NCBI GenBank assembly: GCA_946183755.1
Contig: CAMHCZ010000059.1
Location: 1-10,446 of the forward strand
Reading direction: 5' to 3'
DNA length: 10,446 nt
Source of the DNA: an uncultured bacterium
GTDB lineage: Bacteria; Bacteroidota; Bacteroidia; Bacteroidales; Paludibacteraceae
The position numbers and the translations under genes were made by a program. The notes below the pieces were generated by a model. It saw nothing but the letters and a program-made list of their open reading frames with translations, was not told the DNA's origin and did no database searches. Below are positions 8,342-10,446 of the stretch, piece after piece. Position 1 is the stretch's first letter. Each line of letters starts with the position of its first letter.

Positions 8342-9511
8342 CTACCACTTAGGCAGGAACTTAGTCACTAAATATAAGAAGAAATCCGTGCCGGAGGTTT
8401 CGTGGTCATTCTTGAGATATGTATTGTCGAACTGCACGTTCTGCACACCGGCATTCACAAAGAACTGATACAGTTTCTCCGAGTTGGCGTAAGGCACAAC
8501 GTCGTCGTTCTGCGAGTGCATTATCAGTATATCAGTGTCGGCGTCCGGTGTCCATCCCGAAGTCAGGTCGTGGATCTTCACTGCGTTCAGCAGCGTCTGT
8601 GTCTCTTCCGAATTGACGTCGAGATAAGCAGGCTTCATGATGCTCGCGATTTCGTTGGTGCCTATGAGGTCGCTGATTTCGTCGGAACTGAACTTCTTCG
8701 ACAAGAACCAGCCCTTCCAATGGTTGGAAAGCGGTTTCTGGAATATGTCGCTGTACTTGAGCTCCAGCCCGAGCAACTCGTTGTTTGCGATTATCGTCAG
8801 AGCCAGCGCCTGAGGCATGCCAAGCGTCTCGTTCTCAATAAAGTTGCGGTACGTCAGCTGCAAGTCGTGCGGACCGGCAGCGGCAATGCTCTTGGTGAAA
8901 TGCACCCGTCCGCGATACTCATCGCTCTGCGACAGCTTTACAGCCGCCACCGTGGTCTGTCCGCCCTGCGAATATCCGTAGTTCAGGATAGTGTCGCCCA
9001 GCGTGTAGCCCTCAGAGAGCAGCCATTCGCGGGCAGCAAGCAGCGCATCGATGGACGCGCGTGCGTTAGCCTCGCCAAAGCAGTACGCCTGCATCATGTT
9101 GTCGGTCTCGCCGAATCCCTGGCAGTCCGCACTGACAACAGCCATTCCCATCGCATAAGGCGCAAGCTGAAGGTCGCTCTTGCCTGCTGTGGGAGCCTCG
9201 TCGGCGCTCATTATGGAGTAATGGTTATACATCGCCATCTTGCCCACGCGCTTGCTCGACAGCTGGGCTGGAGTGAGCTGCAGCGTAGCCGACATCCATA
9301 TTGGCATGCCATTGTTGTCCTTGGTCTGATACTTGAAGCTCATGAGTCCGTTGCTGATCTCATCAGTAACCTGCAGCCCCAAGTCAGGCTCGACAAACGT
9401 GACGCTGTCCGGGTTCTCCAACAGCACGTTGCCGTCTTTCCACACATAAATCTGCGCAGAGACGAACGTCGCCATAATCGACAGCACAAGAGAAAAAACT
9501 ATCTTTTTCAT
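8342..9511 (-). CDS. Secreted alpha/beta hydrolase, secretory-lipase type
   Basis: 389 residues. ATG at 9511 is chosen because it begins a clean signal peptide, MKKIVFSLVLSIMATFVSAQ; the frame stays open to 9667 but those 52 extra residues lack secretory character. After the signal comes IYVWKDGN...DSVTF (residues 21-39), a short N-terminal segment common in secreted Bacteroidetes proteins. The hydrolase domain shows the nucleophile elbow GYSQGG (179-184, Ser181), a probable acid Asp336 in HSQNDDVVP, and His370 in NDHE, completing the triad in the expected order. Length and motifs suit the secretory lipase/esterase group or a related serine peptidase; the substrate (lipid, ester or peptide) cannot be decided. 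It is a single gene, convergent with trpB and divergent from the right-hand block. Confidence 0.85.
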   Translation of the reverse strand: MKKIVFSLVLSIMATFVSAQIYVWKDGNVLLENPDSVTFVEPDLGLQVTDEISNGLMSFKYQTKDNNGMPIWMSATLQLTPAQLSSKRVGKMAMYNHYSIMSADEAPTAGKSDLQLAPYAMGMAVVSADCQGFGETDNMMQAYCFGEANARASIDALLAAREWLLSEGYTLGDTILNYGYSQGGQTTVAAVKLSQSDEYRGRVHFTKSIAAAGPHDLQLTYRNFIENETLGMPQALALTIIANNELLGLELKYSDIFQKPLSNHWKGWFLSKKFSSDEISDLIGTNEIASIMKPAYLDVNSEETQTLLNAVKIHDLTSGWTPDADTDILIMHSQNDDVVPYANSEKLYQFFVNAGVQNVQFDNTYLKNDHETSGTDFFLYLVTKFLPKW

Positions 9512-9549
9512 TGCTTTTATGAGACTATTAAAACCAGTCTGCAAGTTAG

Positions 9550-9557
9550 CAAAAATA
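9550..9557 (-). promoter_or_regulatory. Candidate -7 box for the hydrolase gene
   Basis: Read on the - strand this is TATTTTTG, matching TAnnTTTG. It sits 38 bases before the chosen ATG, a plausible short leader, and supports the start at 9511 because a start at 9667 would lie upstream of it. No convincing -33 TTG is seen at the proper spacing. Confidence 0.4.
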
Positions 9558-9660
9558 GAGGGAACGCTTGATTCCTTTTTCACATGTTTCTCAACATCTC
9601 CGCCACAACGAAGAAATCTGGGATGGAATGAAGTCCAGAGCAAATACATTATTATGTTGA

Positions 9661-9691
9661 TTGTCAAAAAACAACAATTTTTCTACCTTTG
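9661..9691 (+). promoter_or_regulatory. Bacteroidetes-type promoter reading rightward
   Basis: TTG at 9661-9663 and TACCTTTG at 9684-9691, separated by 20 bases, match both elements of the Bacteroidetes consensus at ideal spacing. The spacer is A/T-rich. Transcription would start near 9697 and run into the gene-free stretch towards the hxsD-like gene. No open reading frame starts just after it, so the transcript is a long leader or a non-coding RNA. Confidence 0.6.
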
Positions 9692-9726
9692 TTTTTGCAG
9701 TTGCATACATAGCGCCTACTATTAGA

Positions 9727-9804
9727 ACCCCGAAGGGGTGAACACATCACAGACATGGGTGAAACCCATGGAACACAGCAAGATTGAGCGAATCCCGAAG
9801 GGAT
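9727..9804. repeat. Three GAA-triloop mini-hairpins (REP-like)
   Basis: Three small perfect hairpins occur in a row, each closing on a GAA loop: ACCCC-GAA-GGGGT (9727-9739), CATGGGT-GAA-ACCCATG (9754-9770) and ATCCC-GAA-GGGAT (9792-9804). The first and third have the pyrimidine arm first, the middle one the purine arm first. From memory, similar CCCCGAAGGGG units are scattered through Bacteroidetes intergenic DNA, where they behave like REP elements. Between them and the next promoter box (about 9805-9865) I see only A/T-rich sequence. Confidence 0.65.
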
Positions 9805-9865
9805 GATATTTAACCCATCAATATATCTTGTCAGTCGGTTCAAAAATATATATCACATTTTTTCA

Positions 9866-9873
9866 TAAATTTG
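9866..9873 (+). promoter_or_regulatory. Candidate -7 box for the structured RNA / hxs leader
   Basis: TAAATTTG is an exact TAnnTTTG match. Transcription would start near 9880, just before the first inverted repeat of the structured region. There is no TTG about 20 bases upstream (the sequence there is GTTCAAAAAT), so it would be a weak or activator-dependent promoter. Confidence 0.4.
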
Positions 9874-10030
9874 CGCTTATCGTTCATACGATATATCTCA
9901 GCCGACGCACGCAGAGGCTATAAAACGCGTGCAGCTACATACATAAAAGCGTCAGCCTGATGCTTGTTTTTGGTTGTTGAAACGTAGGAAATTTCAATAG
10001 AAAGTCAAAAACAATGCGAAAGATGATGCT

Positions 10031-10120
10031 ACGGGTGTGTTATACATTCCGTGGGTGTGCGTGTGGGCACTTGTTGCCCCCTCTGCACACTTTTACGGGC
10101 TATATACACGCATCGTGGGT
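10031..10120 (+). repeat. Imperfect 26-base direct repeat within the structured region
   Basis: Two copies, 10031-10056 and 10095-10120, share ACGGG, then TAnAC, then CGTGGGT at identical internal spacings (5 and 4 bases); 16 of 26 positions match. Each copy precedes a hairpin, suggesting a duplicated module. Both end in CGTGGGT, which can pair with the single ACCCACG at 10190-10196. Confidence 0.55.
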
Positions 10121-10202
10121 ATCTCTTTGCTCGTTTACTTTCTTGGCAATTCCTACGGCCGCAACAACAAACGATGCAAAGGTTCAGATACCCACGCTTT
10201 TT
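10114..10202 (+). terminator. Large hairpin plus T-run, possible terminator/attenuator
   Basis: Arms: CGTGGGTATCT/AGATACCCACG (10114-10124/10186-10196, 11 bp), CTTTGC/GCAAAG (10125-10130/10176-10181) and TCGTTT/AAACGA (10131-10136/10169-10174). Small bulges interrupt only the right side, and the loop is 32 bases. CTTTTT follows immediately at 10197-10202. The large loop is unusual for a simple terminator, so it may instead be a domain of the RNA or an attenuator before the hxsD-like gene. Confidence 0.45.
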
Positions 10203-10278
10203 GTTTGTGGCTAATCAAAACTGATTTCTAATCGTGTCCGATTCGGGGTGTTTGGCGGACGAGGATTTTTTCAACTTG

Positions 10279-10446
10279 ATGACCGATTTATCATTTCCCA
10301 TTACCAAGCTTGAAAATGACAAATTTCAAGTTGTTGTAGACCTGGCGTTGTATGCCAAAGAAGCAATTGTTGCTGCTTGCTATAAGCTTACAGATCGATT
10401 CTTTGTTCATCAGCAAGCAGAAGGAGATTCTGTGTGTGTAGTGCTT
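10279..10446 (+). CDS. hxsD: HxsD-like protein of the His-Xaa-Ser system (3' partial)
   Basis: The first 56 codons are present and the gene continues past the right edge. The translation contains FQVVVDLALYAKEAIVAACY followed by KLTDRFFVHQQ and DSVCVVL. This matches the N-terminal pattern I know for HxsD proteins: a beta-strand, a Y-x-x-E-A-(I/V)-x-x-A-C-Y helix, T/x-D-R-(F/Y), then a second beta-strand. HxsD is a small protein of unknown activity encoded with two radical SAM enzymes (HxsB, HxsC) and the His-Xaa-Ser repeat substrate HxsA; those would lie to the right. ATG 10279 is preferred, with AGGA 13 bases upstream; the frame is open back to 10225, so GTG 10234 or TTG 10252 are possible. 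Codons such as GTT, GCT, CTT and CGA differ from the left block. Assigned from a fragment, by motif memory only. Confidence 0.6.
   Translation, partial: MTDLSFPITKLENDKFQVVVDLALYAKEAIVAACYKLTDRFFVHQQAEGDSVCVVL

Larger units (their letters stand above)
9880..10203 (+). ncRNA. Candidate structured RNA / leader upstream of hxsD-like gene
   Basis: Inverted repeats follow one another across this stretch. (1) TCAG plus GACGC (9898-9908) against GCGTC plus CTGA (9949-9960), or alternatively GCACGC/GCGTGC (9907-9912/9927-9932). (2) TTGTTTTTG/CAAAAACAA (9964-9972/10006-10014) enclosing TTGAAA/TTTCAA (9977-9982/9992-9997). (3) GTGTGC/GCACAC (10055-10060/10085-10090) enclosing GGGCA/TGCCC (10065-10069/10075-10079). 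(4) A 23-bp interrupted stem at 10114-10196. A -7 box lies just upstream and a T-run just downstream. The short open frames here (66 and 64 codons) run through the hairpin arms and lack a convincing start. I do not recognise a known RNA class; tmRNA, RNase P and SRP RNA signatures are absent. The strand is inferred from the promoter and T-run. Confidence 0.5.

Noticed and set aside
8402..9571. Long + strand open frame (389 codons) opposite the hydrolase gene
   Set aside because: The - strand frame has a signal peptide, a catalytic triad and a terminator; the opposite frame has a Val/Arg/His/Leu-rich composition typical of an antisense shadow.
9512..9667. N-terminal extension of the hydrolase to ATG 9667
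   Set aside because: The 52 extra residues would bury the signal peptide, and the candidate -7 box at 9550-9557 lies inside this stretch.
9727..9804. CRISPR array
   Set aside because: The three hairpins differ in sequence and orientation, with no constant repeat length or uniform spacers.
9880..10203. tmRNA, RNase P RNA, SRP RNA or a group II intron end
   Set aside because: I looked for their hallmark sequences (tag frame with tRNA-like ends, the RNase P core, the SRP tetraloop helix, domain V) and found none.
10014..10231. Two overlapping short frames (66 and 64 codons) in the gene-free stretch, one with hydrophobic character
   Set aside because: They run straight through perfect hairpin arms, and one begins only at a GTG. 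The repeats explain the sequence better than a protein does, and neither frame resembles a family I know.

Overview
The window looks like a Bacteroidales chromosome segment (Prevotella/Bacteroides-like). The clues are the secreted TPR protein paired with an outer-membrane beta-barrel, A-rich translation starts with no strong Shine-Dalgarno, Bacteroidetes-type promoter boxes (TTG, then TAnnTTTG), Arg codons mostly AGA, and short GAA-loop intergenic hairpins. The genus is not determined.

Left block (1-8271, all + strand): a NUDIX hydrolase with an N-terminal zinc ribbon, cut by the left edge; a 998-residue secreted TPR protein; a 572-residue outer-membrane beta-barrel 28 bases further on; guaA (GMP synthase); and a stand-alone TrpB2-type tryptophan synthase beta chain. 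Gaps are 28-62 bases, so this may be one transcript, with a candidate promoter box just before the TPR gene. A 12-bp hairpin at 8293-8324 with T-runs on both strands closes this block and also ends the converging gene.

Middle (8342-9511, - strand): a secreted alpha/beta hydrolase of the secretory-lipase type with a visible Ser-Asp-His triad.

Right block (9512-10446): 767 bases without a convincing protein gene, followed by the first 56 codons of a gene that resembles hxsD, the small component of the His-Xaa-Ser radical-SAM peptide-modification system (hxsA-D). The gene-free stretch is not featureless. It holds a textbook + strand promoter (9661-9691), three GAA-loop mini-hairpins (9727-9804), a second -7 box (9866-9873), and about 300 bases of consecutive strong inverted repeats (9898-10196) ending in a 23-bp stem followed by CTTTTT. 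I read this as a candidate structured RNA, either free-standing or the 5' leader of the hxs-like operon. It is the least ordinary part of the window and continues beyond the right edge.
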